A stretch of DNA of 64,000 nucleotides from an uncultured Phocaeicola sp. (GTDB taxonomy: Bacteria; Bacteroidota; Bacteroidia; Bacteroidales; Bacteroidaceae). The notes beneath the pieces were generated by a model. It did no database searches and had not been told where the DNA came from. It worked only from the letters and a program-made list of their open reading frames with translations. The stretch is taken from assembly GCA_944320885.1 (NCBI GenBank), contig CALUJE010000006.1:43502-107501 (forward strand), read 5' to 3'. Position numbers and translations under genes: made by a program. Of the stretch, positions 19,039 through 27,689 are shown in pieces. Numbering within the stretch: the first letter of the stretch is position 1; each line of letters begins with the position of its first letter.

Positions 19039-20424
19039 ATGTTGAAACAGAAAACACTTAAAGGCAGCTTTTCTCTTTGTGGAAAAGGTCTTCACACTGG
19101 CTTAAATCTGACAGTGACTTTTAATCCTGCCCCAGATAATCATGGCTATAAAATCCAACGAATAGACCTTGAAGGACAACCAGTCATTGATGCTGTAGCA
19201 GAAAATGTAACTGAAACGACCCGGGGTACTGTTCTTTCAAAAAATGGAGTAAAAGTAAGCACCGTAGAACATGGATTGGCTGCTTTATATGCAGCAGGTA
19301 TTGACAATTGCCTTATTCAAGTAAATGGTCCTGAATTTCCTATTCTCGACGGTAGCGCTAAAGCTTATGTAGAAAATATAGAACGTGTAGGAATCGAAGA
19401 GCAGAGTGCTGTTAAAGATTATTACATCATAAAATCCAAGATCGAATACAAAGACGAAACAACCGGTTCGTCTATTATCGTACTTCCTGATGACAACTTC
19501 AGTGTCAACGTACTGATTTCATACGATTCTCAAATTCTTTCCAACCAATTTGCCACATTGGATAATATGAGTGATTTCCCAAAAGAAATCGCTTCCAGCA
19601 GAACGTTTGTCTTCGTACGTGAAATCGAGCCACTTCTTGCTGCCGGTTTAATTAAAGGAGGTGACTTGGATAATGCCATTGTTATATACGAGCGCCAAAT
19701 GTCACAGGCACAATTTGACAAGCTGGCAGATGTAATGAAAGTAGAACATCACGATGCAACCAAGGTAGGTTATTTGAACAACAAACCTCTGGTTTGGCCA
19801 AACGAGCCGGCACGTCATAAGCTCCTTGACATTATTGGAGACTTAGCTCTGATAGGCAAACCTATCAAAGGAAGAATTATAGCAACAAGACCAGGCCACA
19901 CGGTAAACAACAAGTTTGCACGTCTATTGCGTAAGGAAATCAAACAACACGATATTCAGGCTCCTGTATACAACTGCAACGAAGCTCCTATCATGGACGT
20001 AAACCGTATACGTGAATTACTTCCTCACCGTTACCCGTTCCAGCTTGTAGATAAGGTAATAGCCATCGGAGCCAATTACATCGTAGGAGTCAAAAATATA
20101 ACTGCAAATGAACCATTCTTCCAGGGACATTTTCCACAAGAACCGGTTATGCCGGGCGTTCTTCAAATAGAAGCAATGGCACAGGTGGGTGGTTTATTGG
20201 TATTGAACTCTGTAGATGAACCGGAACGATACTCTACCTATTTCATGAAAATAGACAATGTAAAATTCCGCCAGAAAGTTGTACCGGGTGACACCTTGAT
20301 ATTCCGGGTTGAATTGCTTGCCCCCATCCGCCGTGGTGTATCTACCATGAAAGGATATGCATTTGTTGGTGAGAAAATAGTATGTGAAGCCGAATTCATG
20401 GCACAAATCGTAAAAAACAAATAA
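19039..20424 (+). CDS. lpxC/fabZ: LpxC-FabZ fusion
   Basis: 461 residues, two enzymes in one chain. Residues 1 to about 310 are LpxC, the zinc deacetylase that commits to lipid A synthesis: STVEHGLAALYAAGIDN carries one zinc histidine, and PARHKLLDIIGDLAL the later ligands. Residues from about 315 are FabZ, the 3-hydroxyacyl-ACP dehydratase: LLPHRYPFQLVDKV, then GHFPQEPVMPGVLQIEA with the catalytic His and Glu. The fusion is known in Bacteroidetes and puts the 3-hydroxyacyl-ACP branch point into one protein. Nine bases after lpxD, eight before lpxA. Confidence 0.96.
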   Translation: MLKQKTLKGSFSLCGKGLHTGLNLTVTFNPAPDNHGYKIQRIDLEGQPVIDAVAENVTETTRGTVLSKNGVKVSTVEHGLAALYAAGIDNCLIQVNGPEFPILDGSAKAYVENIERVGIEEQSAVKDYYIIKSKIEYKDETTGSSIIVLPDDNFSVNVLISYDSQILSNQFATLDNMSDFPKEIASSRTFVFVREIEPLLAAGLIKGGDLDNAIVIYERQMSQAQFDKLADVMKVEHHDATKVGYLNNKPLVWPNEPARHKLLDIIGDLALIGKPIKGRIIATRPGHTVNNKFARLLRKEIKQHDIQAPVYNCNEAPIMDVNRIRELLPHRYPFQLVDKVIAIGANYIVGVKNITANEPFFQGHFPQEPVMPGVLQIEAMAQVGGLLVLNSVDEPERYSTYFMKIDNVKFRQKVVPGDTLIFRVELLAPIRRGVSTMKGYAFVGEKIVCEAEFMAQIVKNK

Positions 20425-20431
20425 AATAAAT

Positions 20432-21199
20432 ATGATAAGTCCTTTAGCATATATAGATCCGGATGCAAAAATCGGTAACAACGTAGAAATCGGCCCTTTT
20501 GCATTTATTGACAAGAACGTAGTAATCGGCGATAATAATGTTATTATGGCCAATGCAAACATATTATACGGTTCAAGGATCGGTAACAACAACAGAATAT
20601 TTCCAGGAGCTGTAATCGGGGCAATACCTCAAGACCTGAAATTTCGTGGTGAAGAGACTACTGCCGAAATCGGTGACAACAACACCATTCGTGAGAACGT
20701 TACCATTAACCGAGGAACAGCTGCAAAAGGAAAGACTATTGTCGGAAGCAACAATCTTTTAATGGAAGGTGTGCATGTAGCTCATGATGCGCATGTAGGA
20801 AATGGATGTATCATCGGGAACTCCACTAAGATGGCCGGTGAAATCGTTATAGACGACAATGCCATTATCAGTGCCTCCGTCCTGATGCATCAATTCTGCC
20901 GCGTAGGAGGATATACCATGATTCAGGGAGGTTCACGCTTCAGCAAGGACATTCCTCCATTTATCATTGCTGGACGCGAACCAATAGCATATTCAGGTAT
21001 CAATATTGTAGGACTCCGACGTCGAGGTTTCTCAAACGAATTAATTGAGAACATCCACAATGCATACAGAATCATCTATCAAAGCGGACTGAATGTAAGC
21101 GATGCTCTTGACAAGATTGCAGAAGAGATTCCTATGAGTAAAGAAATTGAATATATAATATCTTTCATCAAGGAATCACAAAGAGGTATAATTCGTTAA
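20432..21199 (+). CDS. lpxA: UDP-N-acetylglucosamine O-acyltransferase LpxA
   Basis: 255 residues. First step of lipid A synthesis. Hexapeptide beta-helix repeats start at SPLAYIDPDAKIG. The catalytic histidine lies in the HVAHDAHVGNGC region near 120. The C-terminal helical domain includes GINIVGLRRRGFS, a family signature. Same operon as lpxD and lpxC/fabZ; lpxB is not in the window. Confidence 0.96.
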   Translation: MISPLAYIDPDAKIGNNVEIGPFAFIDKNVVIGDNNVIMANANILYGSRIGNNNRIFPGAVIGAIPQDLKFRGEETTAEIGDNNTIRENVTINRGTAAKGKTIVGSNNLLMEGVHVAHDAHVGNGCIIGNSTKMAGEIVIDDNAIISASVLMHQFCRVGGYTMIQGGSRFSKDIPPFIIAGREPIAYSGINIVGLRRRGFSNELIENIHNAYRIIYQSGLNVSDALDKIAEEIPMSKEIEYIISFIKESQRGIIR

Positions 21200-21210
21200 T
21201 CAATATTGTT

Positions 21211-21756
21211 ATGATATACAGATTTACTATTATTTCTGATGAAGTTGATGACTTTATCAGAGAAATAAAGATAGATTCAGATGCAACTTTTTATGACTTC
21301 CACAAAAGCATATTGGATGCATGCGGTTATTCAGACGACCAAATGACTTCATTCTTTATATGTGATGAAGACTGGGAAAAAGAAAAGGAAATCACATTAG
21401 AAGATATGGGAACCAGTTCTGAAGAAGACAGCTGGATAATGAAAGATACTCGTCTTAGCGAACTGATAGAAGACGAAAAGCAACGTCTGCTGTATGTATT
21501 CGACCCCTTGACCGAAAGAGTCTTCTTCATTGAGTTGTCTGAAATCATACCCGGACAGGATCTTGAACAACCTGTCTGCTCACGCAAACATGGAAAAGCT
21601 CCCAAACAGTCTGTCGATTTCGATGAAATGGCAAAAAATGCAAACAACAATCAGATTGACTTAGACGAAAACTTTTACGGAGACCAGTCGTTTGATCCGG
21701 AAGAGTTCGACCCGGAAGGATTTGAAATGTCAGATGGAGAATATGATAAATATTAA
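21211..21756 (+). CDS. Plasmid pRiA4b ORF-3-like protein
   Basis: 181 residues. The first about 110 residues resemble the pRiA4b ORF-3 domain: IYRFTIISDEVDDFIREIKIDSDATFYDFHKSI, then MTSFFICDEDW and LLYVFDPLTERVFFIEL. The tail is acidic (DPEEFDPEGFEMSDGE). The molecular function of the domain is unknown. It starts 11 bases after lpxA and is the end of the lpx operon by spacing; a link to envelope synthesis is only positional. Confidence 0.65.
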   Translation: MIYRFTIISDEVDDFIREIKIDSDATFYDFHKSILDACGYSDDQMTSFFICDEDWEKEKEITLEDMGTSSEEDSWIMKDTRLSELIEDEKQRLLYVFDPLTERVFFIELSEIIPGQDLEQPVCSRKHGKAPKQSVDFDEMAKNANNNQIDLDENFYGDQSFDPEEFDPEGFEMSDGEYDKY

Positions 21757-21786
21757 TCTCTTGTCTTGAATAATATTTTTCCAACG

Positions 21787-21829
21787 AATGCGGCAGATTT
21801 TATTTAAATAGTATCTGCCGCATTTTTTA
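21787..21829 (+). terminator. 12-bp hairpin with T tract
   Basis: AATGCGGCAGAT (21787-21798) pairs with ATCTGCCGCATT (21813-21824), 14-base loop, followed by a run of Ts. Intrinsic terminator of the lpx operon, just before miaA. Confidence 0.85.
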
Positions 21830-21843
21830 TAAGAACCGATTGC

Positions 21844-22752
21844 ATGAAAACATTGATAGTATTAGTAGGTCCAACAGGAGTAGGTAAAACAGAACTGAGC
21901 TTTAGCATTGCGGAAAAATATAATACTCCCATTATATCATCCGATTCCCGCCAGTTATACGCCGATCTAAAAATCGGAACAGCCGCACCAACTGAAGAAC
22001 AGCTGAGCCGGGTAAAGCACTATTTTATCGGCACACTGAAACTTACCGATTATTACAGTGCTGCACAATATGAGTCTGACGTGCTGAAACTCAGCGATGA
22101 ACTGTTTAAACAACACGATGTGTTACTTATGACCGGAGGGTCCATGATGTATATTGATGCCGTATGTAAAGGTATTGATGACATTCCTACGGTAGATGCA
22201 GAAACAAGGGCACAAATGCTACAACACTACGAAGAAGTCGGCTTGGAAGAAATATGCAAGGAACTTAAACTGTTAGACCCTGAATACTATTCAATCGTAG
22301 ACTTGAAAAATCCCAAACGAGTTATTCATGCATTGGAAATTTGCTATATGACCGGACGTACATATACTTCATTCCGTACCCGAAACATAAAAGAAAGACC
22401 CTTTCATATATTGAAAATAGGATTGAACAGAGAACGCGAAGAGTTATATGAACGCATCAACAAGCGAGTAGATCAAATGATAAATGACGGGCTTGTAGAA
22501 GAAGCACGCAAGGTATACGAATTCAGAGAACTGAACTCACTCAACACCGTAGGTTATAAAGAATTATTCAATTATTTCAATGGCGAGTGGACGCTGGACT
22601 TTGCCATTGAGAAGATTAAGCAGAATTCACGCATTTATTCGCGAAAGCAAATGACCTGGTTCAAACGAGACTCTGAAATAACCTGGTTTCATCCCGAGCA
22701 GAAAGATGAAATCATAGAATTCATAAATAAGAAGCTGACAGAACAGAAATAA
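21844..22752 (+). CDS. miaA: tRNA dimethylallyltransferase MiaA
   Basis: 302 residues. Adds dimethylallyl to A37 of UNN-reading tRNAs. P-loop [11 protein letters not shown] at residues 8-18, then [26 protein letters not shown], and C-terminal [13 protein letters not shown] with [17 protein letters not shown]. Normal length. No partner gene for the later methylthiolation is nearby. Confidence 0.95.
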   Translation: MKTLIVLVGPTGVGKTELSFSIAEKYNTPIISSDSRQLYADLKIGTAAPTEEQLSRVKHYFIGTLKLTDYYSAAQYESDVLKLSDELFKQHDVLLMTGGSMMYIDAVCKGIDDIPTVDAETRAQMLQHYEEVGLEEICKELKLLDPEYYSIVDLKNPKRVIHALEICYMTGRTYTSFRTRNIKERPFHILKIGLNREREELYERINKRVDQMINDGLVEEARKVYEFRELNSLNTVGYKELFNYFNGEWTLDFAIEKIKQNSRIYSRKQMTWFKRDSEITWFHPEQKDEIIEFINKKLTEQK

Positions 22753-22755
22753 GAA

Positions 22756-22805
22756 AGAGCTGAATTCTCCTTTTACTTAACAGAGGATTCAGCTCTCTTT
22801 TTATT
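22756..22805. terminator. Hairpin between convergent miaA and beta-barrel gene
   Basis: AGAGCTGAAT (22756-22765) pairs with ATTCAGCTCT (22787-22796), with CTTTTTATT after it. It can serve miaA on the plus strand. Confidence 0.75.
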
Positions 22806-22825
22806 ATATCGCACAGCGGCAGTTT

Positions 22826-23260
22826 CTAAAAGCGATAAGAAACTCCTACACTGAAATACAAATCATCCCAATGCTTTACAAACTGATATTTCAATTCACT
22901 TTTTAAAGCCCATTCAGGCGAAAAATTATACGTCACACCTGCACCCAGATTTAAACCAGCATATCCTTTTCCACAATAAAAATAGCTCACACCAACCAAC
23001 GGATAAAGTTCTACCAACGGAGCCACATCAAAATTATAATGCAAATCCGCATCCAGATGCCATGCATTCTTTCCATCTCTGAAATAATAATTATATGAAG
23101 GTGCTATATCCAAATGAGGAACCATCATATTGACAGTTAAGCCTACTCCAAAACCAAAATCCGAACGCAAATTAGCCTTAGCATTAAACGAGCGCATCAT
23201 CTGTGCAGATGCCCCCAAGCTGATTATAAAGGCAAACAGTAAAAAGCAAATTTTTTTCAT
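22826..23260 (-). CDS. Small outer membrane beta-barrel protein
   Basis: 144 residues. The signal peptide (1-19) ends LGASAQ. The mature part alternates hydrophobic and polar residues in about eight strands and ends in a C-terminal aromatic (VSYRF), as for outer membrane barrels recognised by BamA. The size fits an eight-stranded OmpA-transmembrane or OmpX/OmpW-like barrel. No function can be assigned. A -7 box TATATTTG lies at 23303-23296. Confidence 0.75.
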   Translation of the reverse strand: MKKICFLLFAFIISLGASAQMMRSFNAKANLRSDFGFGVGLTVNMMVPHLDIAPSYNYYFRDGKNAWHLDADLHYNFDVAPLVELYPLVGVSYFYCGKGYAGLNLGAGVTYNFSPEWALKSELKYQFVKHWDDLYFSVGVSYRF

Positions 23261-23295
23261 AACCCTTTATTTTATATTCCTATTTTGAGATGATA

Positions 23296-23303
23296 CAAAT
23301 ATA
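23296..23303 (-). promoter_or_regulatory. -7 box TATATTTG
   Basis: Minus-strand TATATTTG, matching TAnnTTTG, 35 bases upstream of the beta-barrel gene start. Confidence 0.55.
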
Positions 23304-23353
23304 TGCATGAATATTCGTATATCCATCCTCCATTAATAGCTTTTAAATATTTA

Positions 23354-24838
23354 TCAGTAATCAAGCACCCGCATGAAGTGTATAACAAATTCCATATTGT
23401 CATGCAATAATTTTTTGCCTTTTTCAGTATCGGCAATCGAATTTACTGCTATATCCGACAACATGTTGTTATCCAGTACATAATGCAAGAGAGTTTTCGA
23501 GACGTATCTTCCTGATAACAATACATGCAATGCTGCTCTTCTGGCCAGATTTGCATCATAATAAGGGTTATTTCCTTCGTCTTTCAACAAACGTGCTGCA
23601 TCAGGAACAAGCACCATACCTTCTTCGACAGAAGCAAACAGAACCAGATATTTCAAATCATTTTTGGCCGAGGAGCTTTTGCTAATCCTGTTGTCTGTAC
23701 CTATATTCTTCTCGCTCCACTCTACAAATTCCTTCCAATCCTTGAAATATACAATAGGACGATTATTATTAGCCTTCAGTACCTTTTGATATACAGATTC
23801 GTTCTGGGTAGAGATTTCTTTTCTCAAGGCTCTGACACGCTCAAACAATTCCGCAGACGGATACCATGAAACACTTTCACCTGTAGTCCAACGACCGTCA
23901 AAACATACCAATGAGGTATTACAAACCTGATTGGTTTTTATCAGTTGCTTCAGCATCGGCTGAAAAGCTTCGTATGCCACCTGATATGTATTACCGTCCA
24001 CATCTTCAAGCAATACATCTTCTTCCTGACATGACTTCAGTAAGTAATAATCAGGTTCTCTTACCTGAAGTTCCGACATCTTGCGGCTTTCTTCCTTCAA
24101 GCCCCACAAATCAAACAGGCCAGCAAGCCAATCTGCAGTATCAATAGGCAGAGGAGAAACCTTTCTACAGAAAGCCTGTACAAAGTCTACCATTTCCGTA
24201 CGTATTGCCTGATTGACAGAACTAAGATTATGAATATTCACATCCTGCTCCACTCTTTCCCGGGTCAGTTTGGCAAAATTGCTGAATAAATAGCCTGTAT
24301 TAATCATGCATACTCCCAATGATTCTATTGATTTGAAATCACCGTTTGCAACCTTATTCTTCAAGGCTGAAAGCAAATCCTGATTAATCGGTGCCTTCTC
24401 AAATTCACCATACAGCAGCTTGTGCAACTGTCTGGCCAGCCCCAATAAATAAACGTTTTCAGGATTTACCAGAGCACCTTCCTTGTTTTGCTGAACAGAC
24501 ATCCATAAAAGCAAGCTTATATCATACATATTTACATCATCCAGCATATAATCGCTCTCCTCTATATCATAAAAAGGAAGATACTTTCCATATAATTCCT
24601 TATGTTTTGAAACAAACACATTCCAGAATCCCAATTGCGATACCACATCCTCAAAATAAGATGCAATCATCCACGAAGCATTAAAAGCCCATACATCAGA
24701 ACTCGCACGTCCTATTTCTGTAGAAAGTATATTTTGATATATTTTACGCCATAAGTTTACATAATAATAATCGGCACTTGTATTAACCATTATGGGTCTA
24801 CATGCCCTCCAATAAGATACATTTATCAAGTTTTTCAT
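23354..24838 (-). CDS. Unknown protein, probable DUF3843 family
   Basis: 494 residues, soluble, no signal peptide. The N-terminal block (YYYVNLWRKIYQNIL, then ASYFEDVVSQLGFWNVF, HKELYGKYLPFYD) is like the Bacteroidetes-restricted DUF3843 proteins as I recall them. Helix-rich, with a middle part around VDGNTYQVAYEAF that looks like a small beta insert. No catalytic motif stands out. Monocistronic, with its own -7 box at 24866-24859. The family name is a recollection and should be treated as tentative. Confidence 0.6.
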   Translation of the reverse strand: MKNLINVSYWRACRPIMVNTSADYYYVNLWRKIYQNILSTEIGRASSDVWAFNASWMIASYFEDVVSQLGFWNVFVSKHKELYGKYLPFYDIEESDYMLDDVNMYDISLLLWMSVQQNKEGALVNPENVYLLGLARQLHKLLYGEFEKAPINQDLLSALKNKVANGDFKSIESLGVCMINTGYLFSNFAKLTRERVEQDVNIHNLSSVNQAIRTEMVDFVQAFCRKVSPLPIDTADWLAGLFDLWGLKEESRKMSELQVREPDYYLLKSCQEEDVLLEDVDGNTYQVAYEAFQPMLKQLIKTNQVCNTSLVCFDGRWTTGESVSWYPSAELFERVRALRKEISTQNESVYQKVLKANNNRPIVYFKDWKEFVEWSEKNIGTDNRISKSSSAKNDLKYLVLFASVEEGMVLVPDAARLLKDEGNNPYYDANLARRAALHVLLSGRYVSKTLLHYVLDNNMLSDIAVNSIADTEKGKKLLHDNMEFVIHFMRVLDY

Positions 24839-24858
24839 GCTTATCTTCTTTTTTAATG

Positions 24859-24866
24859 CAAATGTA
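24859..24866 (-). promoter_or_regulatory. -7 box TACATTTG
   Basis: Minus-strand TACATTTG, 20 bases upstream of the start codon at 24838. Part of a divergent promoter region shared with the helicase gene at 25052. Confidence 0.55.
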
Positions 24867-25035
24867 AGCCATTTTTTTAAAACAGAAAGAATTTACATCA
24901 GCCTAATATCCGCTCTGTTTGCGATTGCCCGACTTATTTCATATTTCTTTTTCAATTCCTAAATTTATACACTCCAACCCATATTTGTCAGCAAAAAAGT
25001 TACAAGCATATTTTTATATCATCAAAAGAACTATG

Positions 25036-25043
25036 TATCTTTG
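25036..25043 (+). promoter_or_regulatory. -7 box TATCTTTG eight bases before a start codon
   Basis: TATCTTTG ends at 25043 and the ATG is at 25052, so the predicted transcript has almost no 5' leader. There is no alternative ATG until beyond the Walker A motif. Confidence 0.65.
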
Positions 25044-25051
25044 TCAAACTT

Positions 25052-27052
25052 ATGAATAATGCTAGTATAGATACAAACAATCCTGAGTTTCAAAATGCAC
25101 TGAAACTTATCCAATATACCCATCAGTCGGTTTTTCTGACCGGAAAAGCGGGTACAGGAAAATCTACATTCTTAAAATACATATGCAACCATACAAAAAA
25201 GAAACATATTGTCCTGGCTCCTACCGGACTGGCCGCCATTAACGCCGGAGGAAGTACGCTGCACAGTTTCTTCAAAATACCATTCTATCCTTTATTACCC
25301 GATAATCCTGACTTCAGCTACAAGAGGATAAAGGATTTTCTGAAATATCCGTCCAGCCATCGCAAACTGATAAAAGAAGTAGAACTCATTATCATAGACG
25401 AAATCTCAATGGTACGGGCAGATATCATTGACTTTGTTGATAAGATTCTAAGAGTATACTCCCGTAACTTCAGAGAACCGTTTGGCGGGAAACAGCTGCT
25501 CTTCGTAGGAGACATCTATCAGTTGGAACCGGTTATCAAAAACGATGAACGGGAAATATTGAACCGCTTCTATCCTACTCCTTTTTTTTTCTCAGCCCAG
25601 GTATTCAATGAAATGGAACTGGTAAGTATCGAACTGAGAAAAGTGTACCGGCAGACTGATCCCGTATTTATCAATGTGCTCGACCGGATACGTACCAACA
25701 ATGCCGGTATTCCCGATTTGCAATTGCTCAATACCCGCGTAACCCAGTCGGTAGAGAATGAAAATGACAAGATGCATATCACTTTGGCCACACGCCGGGA
25801 TCAGGTAGACTATATCAACGACAAGCATCTTTCAGAACTTGCAGGAGAGCCTATCAGCCTTATTGGCGAAATATACGGTGAATTTCCGGAAAACAGTTTA
25901 CCTACTGCCATGGAACTGCAAATCAAGCCGGGTGCACAGATTATCTTTATCAAAAATGATATTGACAAGCAATGGGTCAACGGAACATTGGGTATCATAT
26001 CGGGCATTGACAATGAAAGCAACATCATATATGTCACTACCGATGACGGAAAGGAATTTGACGTAAAACGTGAAACATGGCGCAATATCCGATATACATA
26101 TAACGAAAAGGAAAAAAAGATAGAAGAAGAAGAATTGGGAACATTTACCCAATATCCTATCAAACTGGCCTGGGCCATAACAATTCATAAGAGCCAGGGA
26201 CTGACATTCAACCGGGTAATCATTGATTTTACCGGAGGTGTATTTGCCGGAGGACAGACCTACGTGGCATTAAGCCGTTGTACTTCACTCGACGGCATAT
26301 CTCTTCGCAAACCAATATCACGAAGCGATATCTTTGTACGCCCCGAAATCGTACGGTTTGCCAATCGTTTCAACAACCAGCCTCTTATTGACAAGGCATT
26401 GAAAGAGGCGCAAGCCGATGTTTCATACGTTGAAGCACTCCGTTTTTTTGAAAAAGGAGACTATGAACAATTCCTTGATTCCTTCTTCCGTGCCATTCAT
26501 TCAAGATATGACATAGAGAAACCTCTTGTGCGCCGATTCATCCGAAGAAAGCTGCATATCATAAATGAACTGAAAAATGAGAACCAGCACCTGAAGGACA
26601 AGATGAGAGCTCAGCAGAAGAATCTTGAAAAATATGCCCAGGAATATTACAAGATGGGTAATGACTGCATAACGCAAGCACACGATGCACGTGCAGCCAT
26701 TGCCAATTACAACAAAGCCATTGAATTATATCCCACATATACCGATGCATGGGTACGCAAAGGAATAACATACTACAATGAAAAAAATTATTTTGATGCC
26801 GCCCCATGTTTCAACGAGGCCGTACGTCTGAGTCCCCGTCTTTTCAAGGCTGTATACAATCGGGGCAAAAACCGGTTGGCACAAAATGATTTAGAAGGAG
26901 CTATTGCCGATTTCGACCGTGCTACAGGCATCAAGCCCGAACATGTTCAGGCGCATGAGTTTTACGGTGAAGCTTTGTCACGTATCGGAAAGACTGACGA
27001 GGCGGCATTGCAATGGGCCATTGCCGAAAGATTAAGGGAACAACAAAACTAA
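25052..27052 (+). CDS. PIF1/RecD-like helicase with TPR tail
   Basis: 666 residues. Superfamily 1B helicase of the PIF1 type. Walker A GKAGTGKST is at residues 31-39, Walker B VELIIIDEISMVRAD near 110, GDIYQLEPV (motif III), and later WAITIHKSQGLTFNRV and YVALSRCTSLDG (motifs V and VI). From about residue 525 a helical linker is followed by three TPR-like repeats (YNKAIELYPTYTDAWVRKG, NEAVRLSP, ADFDRATGIKPEHVQAHEF) to the end. The TPR tail suggests protein docking. It starts the operon with the YrdC-like gene 12 bases downstream. Confidence 0.87.
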   Translation: MNNASIDTNNPEFQNALKLIQYTHQSVFLTGKAGTGKSTFLKYICNHTKKKHIVLAPTGLAAINAGGSTLHSFFKIPFYPLLPDNPDFSYKRIKDFLKYPSSHRKLIKEVELIIIDEISMVRADIIDFVDKILRVYSRNFREPFGGKQLLFVGDIYQLEPVIKNDEREILNRFYPTPFFFSAQVFNEMELVSIELRKVYRQTDPVFINVLDRIRTNNAGIPDLQLLNTRVTQSVENENDKMHITLATRRDQVDYINDKHLSELAGEPISLIGEIYGEFPENSLPTAMELQIKPGAQIIFIKNDIDKQWVNGTLGIISGIDNESNIIYVTTDDGKEFDVKRETWRNIRYTYNEKEKKIEEEELGTFTQYPIKLAWAITIHKSQGLTFNRVIIDFTGGVFAGGQTYVALSRCTSLDGISLRKPISRSDIFVRPEIVRFANRFNNQPLIDKALKEAQADVSYVEALRFFEKGDYEQFLDSFFRAIHSRYDIEKPLVRRFIRRKLHIINELKNENQHLKDKMRAQQKNLEKYAQEYYKMGNDCITQAHDARAAIANYNKAIELYPTYTDAWVRKGITYYNEKNYFDAAPCFNEAVRLSPRLFKAVYNRGKNRLAQNDLEGAIADFDRATGIKPEHVQAHEFYGEALSRIGKTDEAALQWAIAERLREQQN

Positions 27053-27064
27053 ATAACAAACGTT

Positions 27065-27676
27065 ATGCTACTGAAACTATATAATAAAAATAACAATCCG
27101 GACGACTTACAGAATATCATAGACGTTCTCAATGATGGAGGATTAATTATTTATCCTACAGACACGATGTATGCTATCGGCTGCCATGCACTCAAGGAAA
27201 GAGCAGTAGAACGCATCTGCAAGTTAAAAGGAATTGATCCAAACAAAAACAACCTTGCCATTATCTGTTATGACCTCAGCAACATCAGCGAATATGCAAA
27301 AATCGACAACAATACGTTCAAGCTGATGAAACGAAACCTGCCGGGGCCATTTACTTTTATTCTTCCTACCGGAAGCAGGCTTCCCAAGATATTCCGTAAC
27401 CGTAAGGAAGTGGGTATTCGAGTCCCCGACAACAATATCATACGTGACATATGCCATATGCTCGATGCTCCCATACTTACCATGACGCTGCCGCATGACG
27501 AATCGGAAGATATCGAATACATAACCGACCCGGAGCTCATATACGAGAAGTTCCAGAAACAGGTCGAAATAGTCATTGACGGAGGCATCGGAGGAATAGA
27601 GGGTAGCACGATAGTAAACTGTACGGAAGGTGACATAGAAATCATACGTGAAGGAAAAGGACAATTAATACTTTAA
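27065..27676 (+). CDS. YrdC/Sua5/YciO family, threonylcarbamoyl-AMP synthase-like
   Basis: 203 residues. A single YrdC domain: GGLIIYPTDTMYAIGCHA near 30, KRNLPGPFTFILP near 95, EVGIRVPDNN, and GIEGSTIVNCTEGDIEIIREGKG at the end. YrdC enzymes make threonylcarbamoyl-AMP for t6A37 of tRNA. The sequence is nearer the YciO side by my reading, and YciO's true reaction is less certain. It may be the second such gene in the genome. Confidence 0.8.
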   Translation: MLLKLYNKNNNPDDLQNIIDVLNDGGLIIYPTDTMYAIGCHALKERAVERICKLKGIDPNKNNLAIICYDLSNISEYAKIDNNTFKLMKRNLPGPFTFILPTGSRLPKIFRNRKEVGIRVPDNNIIRDICHMLDAPILTMTLPHDESEDIEYITDPELIYEKFQKQVEIVIDGGIGGIEGSTIVNCTEGDIEIIREGKGQLIL

Positions 27677-27689
27677 ACATAAACTTTAT

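Noticed and set aside
21211..21756. pRiA4b ORF-3-like gene as a sign of plasmid or transposon origin
   Set aside because: The family name reflects its first isolate. The gene is in the lpx operon with matching composition.
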